Assembly (NCBI GenBank): GCA_949358305.1
Contig: OX442319.1
Coordinates: 8,060,001 to 8,124,000 of the forward strand
DNA length: 64,000 nt
Direction: 5' to 3'
DNA from: Strigamia acuminata
Taxonomy: Eukaryota > Arthropoda > Chilopoda > Geophilomorpha > Linotaeniidae
Position 1 is the first letter of the stretch; each line of letters starts with the position of its first letter. The notes beneath the pieces were generated by a model. That model was not told where the DNA came from. It saw nothing but the letters and a program-made list of their open reading frames with translations, and searched no databases. Below are positions 43,130 through 53,742 of this stretch, piece by piece. A program made the translations under genes and the position numbers.

Positions 43130-43720
43130 AATTTGCTGTATAATGAGTCGCGCTTGTTTGGGTTGCGGTATTTCTTTGCAGTATGTTGTAAATGGCCTAA
43201 CCGGACAAAAACATTTGCCATATATTGGGCGCAGTGTATTGCCATTTTTATTTTTATTTTCACATATGACTGCCATTTTGAATCTATTTTGGGCTACAGA
43301 AGTATTTTGACTTTTCTCTTTGTTGTTTTCACATTTTTCTGAAATATGGATGCCATTTTTAAGTTTTATTCAAATATGCATATAAAGTAAGTGTATAAGG
43401 AACTGCCTGCAAGTTTGGAGCCAAAGCGCCTGCAAATGTAAGTTAATGTATTGTAATGTAGTTGAGTGATGAGTGACAAACACCAAGTGGGATTCAATTA
43501 ATCTCGTTTGATTAATTAACGCCCAAACCTATTCCGGACGTCTACCCCATACCCAACATAAACAATATTTTTGCACATTTAGGCGGAACCTAGTGATTCT
43601 CCATCATCAATGGCCACAAAGCTATTCATCAAATAGGTGTACATACCACTCAATGGATTTAATATGCAATGTGTCTAATTTAATGCACCAAGAGCTAGAA
43701 AAACTACATAACCAGTTGGG
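43130..43720. repeat. Dispersed repeat R-SAT, copy B
   Basis: Shares with 61490-62010: TGTAAATGGCCTAA or TGTAGATGGCCTGG, TTTGCCATA, then GTAAGTGTATAAGGAACTG and ATTCCGGACG, GATTCTCCATCA. It begins at a short open frame of 69 codons. Confidence 0.65.
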
Positions 43721-43889
43721 GTTACAGTTGCCTTAGAACAGTACCACGATTTCCTGATTTTGAGTGTAGAAATAAGTATTTTTTTAACATACCATTACCG
43801 AAAGTTTTGAAATGATTATATGCTCGTTTAAGTATTTCTGTGCTCCTTCTGTACATTCATGTGCTTTTCAAAAAAAGTGTGTCATTTCG

Positions 43890-44770
43890 ACGATTAAGAC
43901 TTCAGAGTGGCAAACATCAAAAGTGATTCAAATAGTCCACAGATATAACTGCAACATTTTTAGGTGCGGAAATGTAAATTGCCATTGGTAGAAGGCACTC
44001 TACTTGTACCGTAGTTTCTGACCATTTGGACGGGACAAATTTACTGCGAATATCCGCTGGTCTGGAATTCGTGTAAACCGTAATTACACTTTCAGAACAA
44101 ATCGACAATCGCGGAACTAGACGCAATAACAGTTTCAAAAGTAAGATTTGACAACTAAAAGTAAATTGTCAAAGCAGTATTTTCTCTTTAAAATGTTACT
44201 AGCCATGACCCATAAAATACACCCCGCCTGAATTTTGTGTGGTTTACCCAGCTCTCAGTGCAAATGTAAGGTTGGGTCCTCAAGAAAGCTGTCCCACGAG
44301 AGGAATAATTATAATTTATAAGATCTGTTTGGGAGAATTTTTGTACAAAAATCAACAAGAGAGCTGAAAGTTTATCAATTATACAATTAGAGGATTTCAA
44401 ACTCCACATATCTTGCTTTTACAATTCGTTTTTGAAAGCAAAGTGAATGGGCACACTGAATTGTCTGCAAGTTTTGAGCCTGGACATAGACAGTAATGCA
44501 AATACTCACATCAAATTGCTGGATAACGACCCCTCATTTCATCATTGCATTCAACATGCTATTGCCAAATGTTGTAGATGGCCTGGCTTACAAACCAAAC
44601 AATTTGCCATACATTGGTTGCAGTGTATTGCCATTTTTTATTTTATTTTCACATATGACTGCCATTTTGAGTCTATTTTGAGCTGCAGAAATATTTTGAC
44701 TTTTTTAAATGTAGTTGTTGTAGCAGATTCCCTGCTTTTGAGTGTGATTTGTAAATATTGCAGATGGTAA
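43890..44770. repeat. Dispersed repeat R-SAT, copy C (most complete)
   Basis: An about 880-bp unit runs from AGAGTGGCAAACATCAAAAG to CAGAAATATTTTGACTTT. The same order of blocks is found in 48740-49041 plus 61127-61690, where it is split by 12 kb of inserted DNA. This intact copy shows what the uninterrupted target looked like (TTACTAGCCATGACCCATAA at the break). Confidence 0.8.
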
Positions 44771-45020
44771 ATGCTGCATTAATGATTTAAATACAGCCTT
44801 ACAATACTCAAATTATTTCCAGAATATCACAAATTGTAAATGCTGCATTCAAGATTTAAATGCAGGCCTACAATACTCAAATTATTTCCAGAATATCACA
44901 AATTGTAAATGATGCATTCAAGGTTTAAATGCAGGCTTACAATACTCAAATTATTTCCAGAATATCACAAATTGTAAATGATGCATTCAAGGTTTAAATG
45001 CAGGCTTACAATATCATAAT
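44756..45020. repeat. About 68-bp tandem repeat
   Basis: About 3.6 units of a block with AAATTGTAAATG, TGCATTCAAG and ACTCAAATTATTTCCAGAAT. The copies differ by single bases. Confidence 0.85.
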
Positions 45021-45059
45021 TGCGTGCCAGAGAAATGACGGAATTAAAAAATATTTTCA

Positions 45060-45371
45060 TTCATGCCGCCATTTTAGAATTAGGCACAAGCACAAAGACC
45101 GAGACGAATCGGCAGAAAATACGAGTTATCGGGCCAGCGAAAAATACAAAATGTCACTACAATCGACAACGCTGATCTCACTTACGGTGAATATAAATTA
45201 CCAGCAGTTGAAACAAGAAAACCTAAAGATATCAACGGAGAAGGCAACAACGAAGACGAACCGAGTAACCGACGCCTATCTCCTTCAGTTGTGGATTTCC
45301 CCGCGCATGTCTGTTTGAGTTGCGGGTCTGCGCACGCGCGATTGTATTCTCGTTCCCAGTCGCTAATCTAA
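45060..45371 (+). CDS. Possible ORF with Cys pairs
   Basis: A frame from about 45150 to the TAA at 45371 reads TTIDNADLTYGEYKLPAVE, then SNRRLSPSVVDFPAHVCLSC and SAHARLYSRSQSLI. It lies directly before the MITE at 45677 and has higher GC than its surroundings. No start codon or domain is clear, so it may be a fragment. Confidence 0.2.
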
Positions 45372-45676
45372 AAAATAGAAATTTTAATTTTAAAAAAAAT
45401 ACAAAATTATAATAAAAATTGGAATAAAAAAAACATTGAATATAAAAATGCTACATAACTGCAAAATCTACGTTGATCTTTTTTATTTTAATAATAATTT
45501 TAATTTTCATAAATACACACCTGTAAAGGTCCATAGCATCTGCTTATTGTGGTTAATTTTAGTGAATTTCAAAGAATATGTGAATCAAATATGTGGCATT
45601 TCTTATTTTATTAAGTTTGGTGTTCCAGTTTACTTAGTAAATCCTTGAATAAATACTGTACACGACTTTTTTAACC

Positions 45677-46237
45677 AGTAGGCGCATTCAAAAACTCTAA
45701 AACGGTCGTTTAAACCCGTTTCCACGAACTTTTAAACGATATTCTCGTTTAAAAGCTCGTGCAAACGGGTTTAAACGGGCTGAAAATACACGACCTTTTT
45801 AGGTCGTTTAAATCTTCGTGCCACGAGAAAACTCGTGCAAATCGGGTATTGTTGGCAGCCATCTTGATTCTCCGTTAGATCGATCGCGACGATCGGAGAT
45901 ATTAGTACAATTTTGCAGCTGTTCTAAATTTTTTTGTAGTGAATGACGATAATCATCACCATAGTATCACCATAGTAATAATTAGGGATTGAAACAATAG
46001 CAAAATGCGAGGAATGAAAAATCTCAAAATAAATACCGTAAGCAACTTGAAATAAATACCCGTATGCGACTTGCAGCGGGATATAACCTAGAACTTGATC
46101 TGGAATCCCAGATCAAGTTTGGCAGTTAAACAATCGTTTATTTGCTAAATAAACGATTGCATTCAGAAACGAGGCTTTTCGTCTAAAAATTCGTGCGAGA
46201 CGAAAATTTAGACGAGAAGTTATTGAATGCGCCTACT
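45677..46237. mobile_element. Foldback MITE with multiple internal palindromes
   Basis: Terminal inverted repeats AGTAGGCGCATTCAA and TTGAATGCGCCTACT bound 561 bp. Internal palindromes include TTTAAACGATATTCTCGTTT (45737-45756), AACTTGATCTGGAATCCCAG (46090-46109; stem AACTTGATCTGG/CCAGATCAAGTT, 46090-46117) and CAATCGTTTATTTGCTAAAT (46131-46150; stem continues to 46159). There is no ORF. The flanks (ttaacc and aaaatt) show no clear target duplication, so the superfamily is unassigned. Confidence 0.8.
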
Positions 46238-46670
46238 AAAATTTTCGTTTTCGTTTTGCTCCGTTTTTTCTGATTGGGGCAGTATCAGCTCCCGGTGGCA
46301 CTAAAAACCACTTCTTAACGATGGCGATACCCTAAATGTGCTTACACACATTTGTTTCGGCAAAGACTGGACAAGTGCAACTGCCTTCATCCGACTTTTC
46401 ATTACCAATTGCAACAACCCACAAACGAGTACACGGCTTCTTATAGCTTAAGCCTCTGCCCCATCCAAGGCAATGAATGAGGCAGAACTGCTTAGGCTCA
46501 ATTGCACTACATAGTCATTCCTGAATTTGATAATTTATGGTACTTTTTTTAAAAAATTTTCAGCATTACTTTTGCAGAGTTCTTCACATCTACCAGTACG
46601 AGATTGCACAAGATTCTGCTAGATTTTGTGAGATTTTTGCTAGATTTTGTGAGATTTTGCGAGAATTTGC
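46238..46670. other. Intergenic, no gene seen
   Basis: Mixed DNA with a short AGATTTTGTGAGATTTT repeat at about 46609-46670. Confidence 0.45.
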
Positions 46671-47200
46671 TAAATCTTTTTCTTTAACCTGTTCACCACT
46701 GCCCTGCTGATTAAAACACCTCAGCCAGTTTGCAGCCTGAATGGATAGGCTGTTGATGAACAACCAGTGGCTTTAATTTGATGTATGGGCTAATTACATT
46801 GCTAAACAGCAGTGATACTTTGGTTACTTGGTTACTTGGTGATACTTTGGTTTTAGACAGCGTTTTCCTGTAATGATTTCTGTGAAATAGCTTGGCGCAT
46901 TTTCATTTATGTCTACATATTATTCATTCTTTACTCTATGGTTTTAGTTTATTGTGAAATGTTTTGTACTATAATTAGTCTACTTTTTGTATTCTTCCTT
47001 TTGTAAAATCCTTCTTTTATTTTCAAAGACAGAGAATAAAATTATTGGGTGCAGTGCTTTGCTATTTTAATTTTTATTTTCACATATGACTGCCATTTTT
47101 AATCTATTTTGAGCTACAGAAGTATTTTGACTTTTCTCTGTTTGGACATTTTTCTGAAACATGGATGCCATTTTAAAGTTTTATTTTTTATTCAAATTTG
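46671..47200. repeat. Dispersed repeat R-SAT, copy D
   Basis: 46671-46940 matches 41430-41680, then 47040-47190 matches the CACATATGACTGCCATTTT block of 43250 and 44650. The order of blocks differs from copy C. Confidence 0.65.
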
Positions 47201-48286
47201 TATAAATAAGCAGCGCCGTAAAACGATTAAAGACGAAACTGTGACAAGGGAACTTAATAACGAGCGCATAAAAAAATTTAAGTTGAAGGCCCAGTATAAA
47301 ATATCGGAAAGCATTCTTTAAGAAAAGAATCCCGAAACCAAAACAGTCTTTGGAGACATTCAAACGTTTTGTTAGAGCGCGCAGAAAAGCGTACTTGTTC
47401 GTACGAGGGACGAAATATTTATCGTAGTCCCTCTTTTCTGTTGGTGTAGCCGGATATTTTTTGGCTAACATGGCTGACCACAGCGGTGCTGGTGGGTCAC
47501 GCATTATGAACCATGATAAAACGTCTAATTTACGAGTTAGTCATGAACTCAAGGGATGTAAGCATAGTTATTTTTATGTATAAATTATCTTTCCCCCCCC
47601 TGATTGGCAGATCAGTGGGCATTAATATGATGCGCCTATTATTCCTTGTATTTATTAGTTAGGATTATCACTTAATATCAATAAATTACTTGTCAAACAT
47701 TTGAGAAAGAACATCTTGTTTATGTTTGGGCTCATTTATATATATTTAATCCATACCAATCTAGTAATTTATATTTTCTTTTGTTATGAAGTCAGATTTA
47801 TCTGTTTATTTATTTTCTTTTAAGCCTGAGACTCTTTGATGTCACTCAACAATGAAGGAGTGGCCCCCTGACACTCCAAACCCCTATTTATTCCCATCAG
47901 ATGTAAAGAATTTATGTTGTGGGCTAATTGCATTACTAAACACAGCAAGTCCAGTGAATTTGAAACACCTGAGGATGAGCCTCAAAATGAAGATATTACT
48001 ACCTAGGAGTGGAGGTAGAAAATGATTTATTAAATTGTTTAAGACCATTATACTCCTTAGCGAAGTATTTAAAGGTGAAAAGGATGACAATTGATATTAA
48101 AAGAATAAATTTAATGAGTCTCCATCAAAGTCAATGATTGAAATTGAAATGTTTAATGTTCATTAAGTACCAAATGTCGTGTCCCATCTCCATTGGTCGT
48201 TATCACTCTTGCATCTCTCTAAGTTTCCAATTTATTATTTCTTAGAACCTTCCACCTCCTCGTGCAACTCTTTTAGTGATCTAGAG
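47201..48286. other. Intergenic, no gene seen
   Basis: Short frames only. The minus-strand frame at 47181-47504 has no recognisable domain. Confidence 0.45.
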
Positions 48287-48671
48287 CAGTGTTTCCCAAA
48301 CTTTGGGGCGCGCCTCAGTGGTGAGGCGCAACGGTGTTCAATCACTTTGTCACCTAAAATTTTTATTTTTATTTATTTTTTTCAATTTTTGCCAATTCCA
48401 ATTCAAACTTATGGGCTGTAGTTGGTTGCAATACACTGCAGGCTAGCAAAAGTTTCAAAATCTTCAAAAAAATCTCTCAAAATCTAGAAAAACTATGCAA
48501 AATTCTCCAAAAACCTCCAAAAATCTACCAAAACTCCCCAAAATGGAGATTTTGTCCCCAAAGTGTTGAATTTTGCAGGATGGGAAAAATTTAATGCACC
48601 GATGAAGTGGGGCACGGAAGATCGCCTTTCTTAAAAATGGATTGCAATGCTAATAAGTTTGGGAACCCCTG
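48287..48671. mobile_element. hAT-type MITE
   Basis: Ends CAGTGTTTCCCAAACTTTGG and (on the opposite strand) CAGGGGTTCCCAAACTT, a recognisable hAT terminal pair. Flanking 8-mers are ATCTAGAG and ATCTATTA (5 of 8 match), weakly compatible with the 8-bp hAT target duplication. It has no ORF of interest; it is a 385-bp non-autonomous element. Confidence 0.7.
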
Positions 48672-48739
48672 ATCTATTAGAGAATTATTTTTTTTTGTCC
48701 GTTCATTTCGGCGCCACTGATTTCGGCACCCAACATTTC

Positions 48740-49041
48740 GACGATTAAGACGATTAAGAGTGGCAAACAGCAAAAGTCATTCAAATAGTCCACAGATATA
48801 ACTGCAACATTTTTAAGCGCAGAAATGTAAATTGCCATTGGTAGAAGGCACTCTACTTGTACCGTAGTTTCTGACCATTTGGGTGGGAAAATTTACTGGT
48901 CTGGAATTCGTGTAAACCGTAATTACACTAGCACAACAAATCTGCAATCGCGGAACTCGACGCAATGACAGCTTCAAAAGTAAGATTTGACAACTAAAAG
49001 TAAATTGTCAAAGCAGTATTTTCCCTTTAAAATGTAACTAG
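48740..49041. repeat. Dispersed repeat R-SAT, left half of copy E
   Basis: Matches 43895-44201 (same order, few changes) up to TGTAACTAG. Its right half resumes at 61127 after the inserted solo LTR and gypsy element. Confidence 0.85.
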
Positions 49042-49154
49042 TGTCACAACTTGTGACACTAGTTACATTTTTTATATTTTGCTTGTGACTCACAAGCAAA
49101 ATATGGCAGCCCCAGTGCAGCACTGCAATGCACATCAAATGTACTGTTTTATTG
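49042..49154. repeat. Solo LTR, left part
   Basis: Begins TGTCACAACTTGTGACA just after CTAG (49038-49041). The right part is 60326-61126 and ends TTGCCACA before CTAG (61127-61130). TG...CA ends, an AATAAA at about 61034 and a 4-bp CTAG duplication fit a 914-bp solo LTR. Three palindromes are packed in this left part: 49032-49070, 49073-49104 and CAGTGCAGCACTG at about 49115. Confidence 0.6.
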
Positions 49155-49777
49155 TGTGACCGGCTGCCCGATCAGTCCGTTCACTTACCTGCAACACACG
49201 GCGCTTCCACGGCTCTCGCGCACCTCGTGTGTTTCTCGCGCGCACCTGACGCGGTCCCCCGCGCCAGGTGGAGCTGATGGTCGTTGGCTCCGCCAATTGG
49301 GAACCGGAGGTGCCCTTCCGGAAGTGGTCGGCCCCGCAGGAGGCCCAGAGAGTTCTCTTGCAACCAGCGTGGCGAACGGTCGCTTCTACGATCGCTCTTC
49401 CACACTGGCGAATATGACGAATCCGATTGGCGTGGCGACTCTGTCGCCCGCCGGGACTTGATAGTCCGTGTTCCCCGCGCCTGTCCTACGTTCTCCGTGA
49501 ACGTAGCGACGACGCGGCCGAACAGTTTTCAGACCACGCGTGTCATTCGGCCAATGGCCGCCGTGCCACGCGGTCTTGTTAGGGATGGCTGTTTCTCAGC
49601 CATCGCATTGGGAAATGCACTGTAGAGACACCACATCATACCCCTAGACATAATAAAGCTTACCTTAAACTAAACTTGTGTCTCTTGTGTATTTCGGAAG
49701 TGTATTTTATCGTGTGTGTTGTGTCCAGCGTCCCGTGGCTCTCCCCCGACCACGTGGCGTCCGTCCAAACACTCACA
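49155..49777 (+). repeat. 5' LTR of the gypsy element
   Basis: 623 bp, starts TGTGACCGGCTG and ends CCAAACACTCACA. It looks identical by eye to 59699-60321. AATAAA lies at 49652-49657. It is GC-rich compared with its surroundings. ATTG flanks it at 49151-49154 and follows the 3' LTR at 60322-60325, a possible 4-bp target duplication. Because ATTG also follows this 5' LTR, the exact 3' limit of the LTR is uncertain by 4-5 bp. Confidence 0.9.
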
Positions 49778-49781
49778 ATTG

Positions 49782-49799
49782 TGGGCCCGTCCAGGATTG
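49782..49799 (+). promoter_or_regulatory. Candidate primer-binding site of the gypsy element
   Basis: TGGGCCCGTCCAGGATTG lies 4 bp after the LTR end. It starts with TGG as expected for a tRNA CCA end. The pairing tRNA was not identified. Confidence 0.5.
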
Positions 49800-52209
49800 T
49801 TGAACTCTCTCGCGAAATTTTTTTTCTATTCACTGATTGTGTTATACACAGTATTGTTTAGAAAAAGAGCTTTTCTTTTCAACAGAGGGGGAAATTTCTT
49901 GAACATGGTTGTGATAGGGAATCAGCAGGCGAAAACGGCCGCAAATCGCTGATTTTGGACCCTAACTTGACAAAATTTGTGGCTGTGCATGTCCAGCTTG
50001 CCTGGGTAATGGCAAGCAGGGACTTACATTGGCCACACTGTCCAACGGTCTTCTATTCTTTTCTAGCTCAGCCTAAAAAACTGAGTGGTTGGGAGAGGAA
50101 TAAAATTCCAAATCTTCTTATTATTTTCTATTTCTTGGTGCGTAGCCCAAGTAAAATAGTGGAACAGTCTGCAGCGGTTTGAACCCGATTCGAGGAGGAG
50201 GCGCGCTGGCGGCCACCAGCAAACCAAAATCCCACGGGGGAAAGACTGGCATAATCCAATTACCACGCTGCAATACCCAGTTCCATTATGGGCCGGGCGA
50301 GGAGTCGATGTGAACTGAGCTTTGGGTGACACCAATTTTTTTGTACGGACTTTTAGTCGGCGTCAAACCAGGTTGCTATTACAGGGAAGTTGGCCTATGG
50401 AAACATTCACTTGCAATGAATGGGGTTTATTAAAAATTTGATCTTAATAGCAGCGAGGTGCTAGCAAGCATTAGGATAACTGGCAGAAAAGTTGCTGTGG
50501 CGATTTATCAGCTATGAATCGTCCGTGGCTGCTCGAGGTGCTCGATACCAGGTTCACATGGATCATTATCCTACCCTGTCCCGTGTACTGGTCAGAAGCA
50601 GTTGCAAGTTGATATATACAACCCAAGAACTGTGGAGATTGGGACCCGGATAGCGGGGCGAGCTGCCGGAGGTACGGGGATACCGATGGTGAAGTGCTCA
50701 AATGGTGCAGAGAGTTCGTTAGGGCGTAGGAACGATATCTGTGCGTTCAGGTGGCTACCAGCTTTGAAAAAAGACTGGGAATCCAGCCTGTAACTTTATT
50801 TTCCTGAATTATATTCACCTTTTTGATTTCCAGGAGTTGTTTCAGTTTGTGCGAGGACTGTGCTTGAACCACAGTTTTAGGCAATCTTGACACTCTTGGG
50901 AGTTTATTATTTAAAACATCTTTCTGTTTTTTCTCTTTCTCTTCAATTTTTTACTTCCCTATCTATGATTTTCATGGTTCTTTGGGACACCACACCTGAC
51001 AGTAGGATGCATGGTCACTTTAGGATTATTAGGTTTTCCTGACGGTATGATACATGTAATCCGCATGACCGGGCGGTATACAGCACCAAATGGAGGGTGA
51101 TATGGCTTCGAGATGGCAGCTGAAGGGTGGGACCCAATAGCAACTAGGAACAGGAGGTGCATTGCCTTCCTCACTTTTTAAGTGCATCTAATTGTTCCAC
51201 AAAAACAACCACTTCATTGGGATGTGCAGATATCCCAGTGTGGGCACGTTTCTGTCGAGAAGGCAGCCTCGTGCAAACTGAGGTGAAGGTTTCCGTAAAA
51301 GGTACGAGCGGGCGCAGTTGCGCTGATCTCTTGGGGCAGAAGGAGAGATTAACAACATCCCCGTGCACATCTGCAACTTCTGCTAAAGAAATGGTAATTT
51401 TTTGAGTGTATTTTTTCTTATATAAAAAACCACCCAGTATTTTATTTATTCCTTTTTTTTTTTTTCTATTTTTCTTGTCTTTCTTCCTTTGATTATCGTT
51501 GCTGTGCGACAAGAATCAATTTTTGTGACTGCGCACTTGTGCGATTAACTTTTATTGTTGCTTGCGACGATAAAAAACTCTGTTTGAAAAGATTCGAAGT
51601 TCTATGGACACGATTTCGTGCTTTTATTGGCACAAAAGTCATGTTTTCATGGAATCAGACCATTTTGATCTGGTTCAGAACTTCTAGTTCCAAACAAAGG
51701 TCACTATTGCTTTTCGAAATGTTGTTTTTTCTGCAGAAATGTGGAAATTTAGATATTTATTGGTCAAAATCTTTATTTTCTTCATAAAATTCCAAGATGG
51801 CGGCCCGAAAACAATAGAAAAACATGTGGAGATTACAGAATTTTCGAGTAAAACCGGAATTGAGATATTCTCAAAACTGTTGGGAATTCTGGGAAATTAA
51901 TTCTGTGAATAAATTTCGATTTTCTACCAATTGGAGACAAGGGGGGGGAGTGACATCACTAATCCCTCTCTCCAGAATGGCTACTTTAGCCCGAACTACT
52001 GCTCTCTTATTGGGTTTGAGTTAATCTCTCTCATCCATTTTGTTTGCTGCGGTCCTGCTCTTGGGCACATTCAGTCAATGCCATACACAAGGACAGGTAA
52101 GACCACGTGGAATTCACCAGCAAGTAGTCTTTCCACACAAGCAACCGAAGCAAACACGGCAAATTCAGACAATTCGCCTCTCGATTCTTCAGACGACGAA
52201 ACAATCAAC
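49800..52209 (+). other. Gypsy leader, no gene recognised
   Basis: Long 5' leader (about 2.4 kb). ORFs over 60 codons occur on both strands but none has a domain. It contains a T-rich run near 51455 and a donor-like ACAG/GTAAGA at 52094. Confidence 0.5.
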
Positions 52210-53742
52210 ATGTCTCACAACAAACAAAAGACGTTAGATCAGGCCATGCTTGAAACTACGTGCCACATTTTTGATTTGAAAGTTGAAGAAATGACGTCTT
52301 ATGCGGTTTGGGAAACTACTCTTTTAGATGTAGCCAACCATATTGTAGAAACGCAAGATAAAGCTGATGTTGCAATGCAACAATTAGATAGAACTCGTGC
52401 AGAATTAAACACAGCGCAAACAAAGATTGAGGAAATCAATGATCAACTCTTTCGCGCAAAGAATTCATTACGGGAAATGGATTCGGTTAAATTAACCAAC
52501 AACAGTTTAATGAACCTATTAGCTCAACAAAAAGCTGTTGTGGACGGAGTAGTAGCTGCGGGCCAAGCAAACGCGGCGGCCCGAGCTTTGCTACCAAATC
52601 CACCGGCGGTTGTCACCACAGCAAATTCTGCTATAAATTCGACGACTGTCAGCGGTACTACACCATTGCTTACAACGGGTAATCCGTTACTTTTAGCATG
52701 GGGTGACAAATACACCCGCAAGACTGACCAACCCATGCCTCCGTCTAGACCTATGGACGAGGTAGAGTTGAGTAAGAGGGTGAAGTCGATTGGATTAGAA
52801 GCCTTTTCCGGCGACAAAACAAAATCGAAGGCTTTCATGATTGATTTAAAACGGTCTCTAAGATTTGCAGAACCATATATCAACCAGGTACTAGCCGAAC
52901 ACTTGTTCAAGTTTTTCAGAGGCGACGCAGCCACATGGTTCTCGTCTCATGAGAAAACTGACTGGGAAAGCTTCGAACACGAATTCATAATTCATTTTCG
53001 ACCCAGCGACACGTTGCTACTGGCAGAAATTGCCAAAATGCAGCAGCTGTCCCACGAGTCTGCCACTCAGGTGGTATTACGACTAGAAAAGCTGTATTCT
53101 CAGCTAATGAATCCGGTTCACGAGAGTCAACAGCTCCAAAAGGTGCTGTCGATCTTACGACCGGCCGCGAAAACCATGGCAATAACTGCATTAGATGCAG
53201 ATAATTCCTGGGCGGCTCTGAAAAGAGCTTGTATTGCCACAGAAGCATCTACTTTGAACGTGGAAACTGTGGCAAATGCAGCAATAATCGAGGCACAAAA
53301 GACAGAATCTGTCGCACAAACCTCGAAACTTATTTCAAACTCTCAGCAAATGGTAGCAATATCAAATGCTGCTGGTGTTGAAAAAACAAAGTTTGTCCCT
53401 TATGGATTAAGAAATCCAAGCAATCGGACATTATTTCCAACACCAAAAAACGCTGCAAATTCAGCAACAAAAGGTGCTGAAAATACAGAAAAAGCACTAG
53501 TCCCGAGCAACAAACTTAAGGATTATGCAACTAGACCTCGCAATGGTGGTTGTTGGGGCTGTGGAGGTGGACACTTTGAGAAGGATTGCCCTCACAAAGT
53601 CGAAGCAGCCAAGGCAGCAATTGAATCCATGGCTTCCGCCCAACAGAGCCTCATGCAGGCCATGCTAGCTGCCAGTGAATTTGGCGCTTGGCCACCAATG
53701 ACGGGAAACGAGGAGGAGCAGTCGCCAGAGACAACCGAGTAA
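52210..53742 (+). CDS. gag: Gag polyprotein of the gypsy element
   Basis: Forms the virus-like particle and packages the RNA. The start at 52210 (ATCAACATGTCT) was chosen because it has good context; the frame is open from 51931, and an ATG there or at 52078 is possible. The 510-residue protein opens with a coiled helix (KVEEMTSYAVWETTLLD to about residue 100), then a capsid-like domain with LEAFSGDKTKSKAFMIDLKR, and ends with the zinc knuckle C-x2-C-x4-H-x4-C at residues 448-461 (53551-53589), which binds RNA. The last residues are acidic. The frame overlaps pol by 55 nt, and a -1 frameshift signal lies at 53703. Confidence 0.9.
   Translation: MSHNKQKTLDQAMLETTCHIFDLKVEEMTSYAVWETTLLDVANHIVETQDKADVAMQQLDRTRAELNTAQTKIEEINDQLFRAKNSLREMDSVKLTNNSLMNLLAQQKAVVDGVVAAGQANAAARALLPNPPAVVTTANSAINSTTVSGTTPLLTTGNPLLLAWGDKYTRKTDQPMPPSRPMDEVELSKRVKSIGLEAFSGDKTKSKAFMIDLKRSLRFAEPYINQVLAEHLFKFFRGDAATWFSSHEKTDWESFEHEFIIHFRPSDTLLLAEIAKMQQLSHESATQVVLRLEKLYSQLMNPVHESQQLQKVLSILRPAAKTMAITALDADNSWAALKRACIATEASTLNVETVANAAIIEAQKTESVAQTSKLISNSQQMVAISNAAGVEKTKFVPYGLRNPSNRTLFPTPKNAANSATKGAENTEKALVPSNKLKDYATRPRNGGCWGCGGGHFEKDCPHKVEAAKAAIESMASAQQSLMQAMLAASEFGAWPPMTGNEEEQSPETTE

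Noticed and set aside
49156-49625. ORFs of 101 and 113 codons inside the LTRs
   Set aside because: Identical frames occur in both LTRs. They reflect GC-rich composition and not coding.
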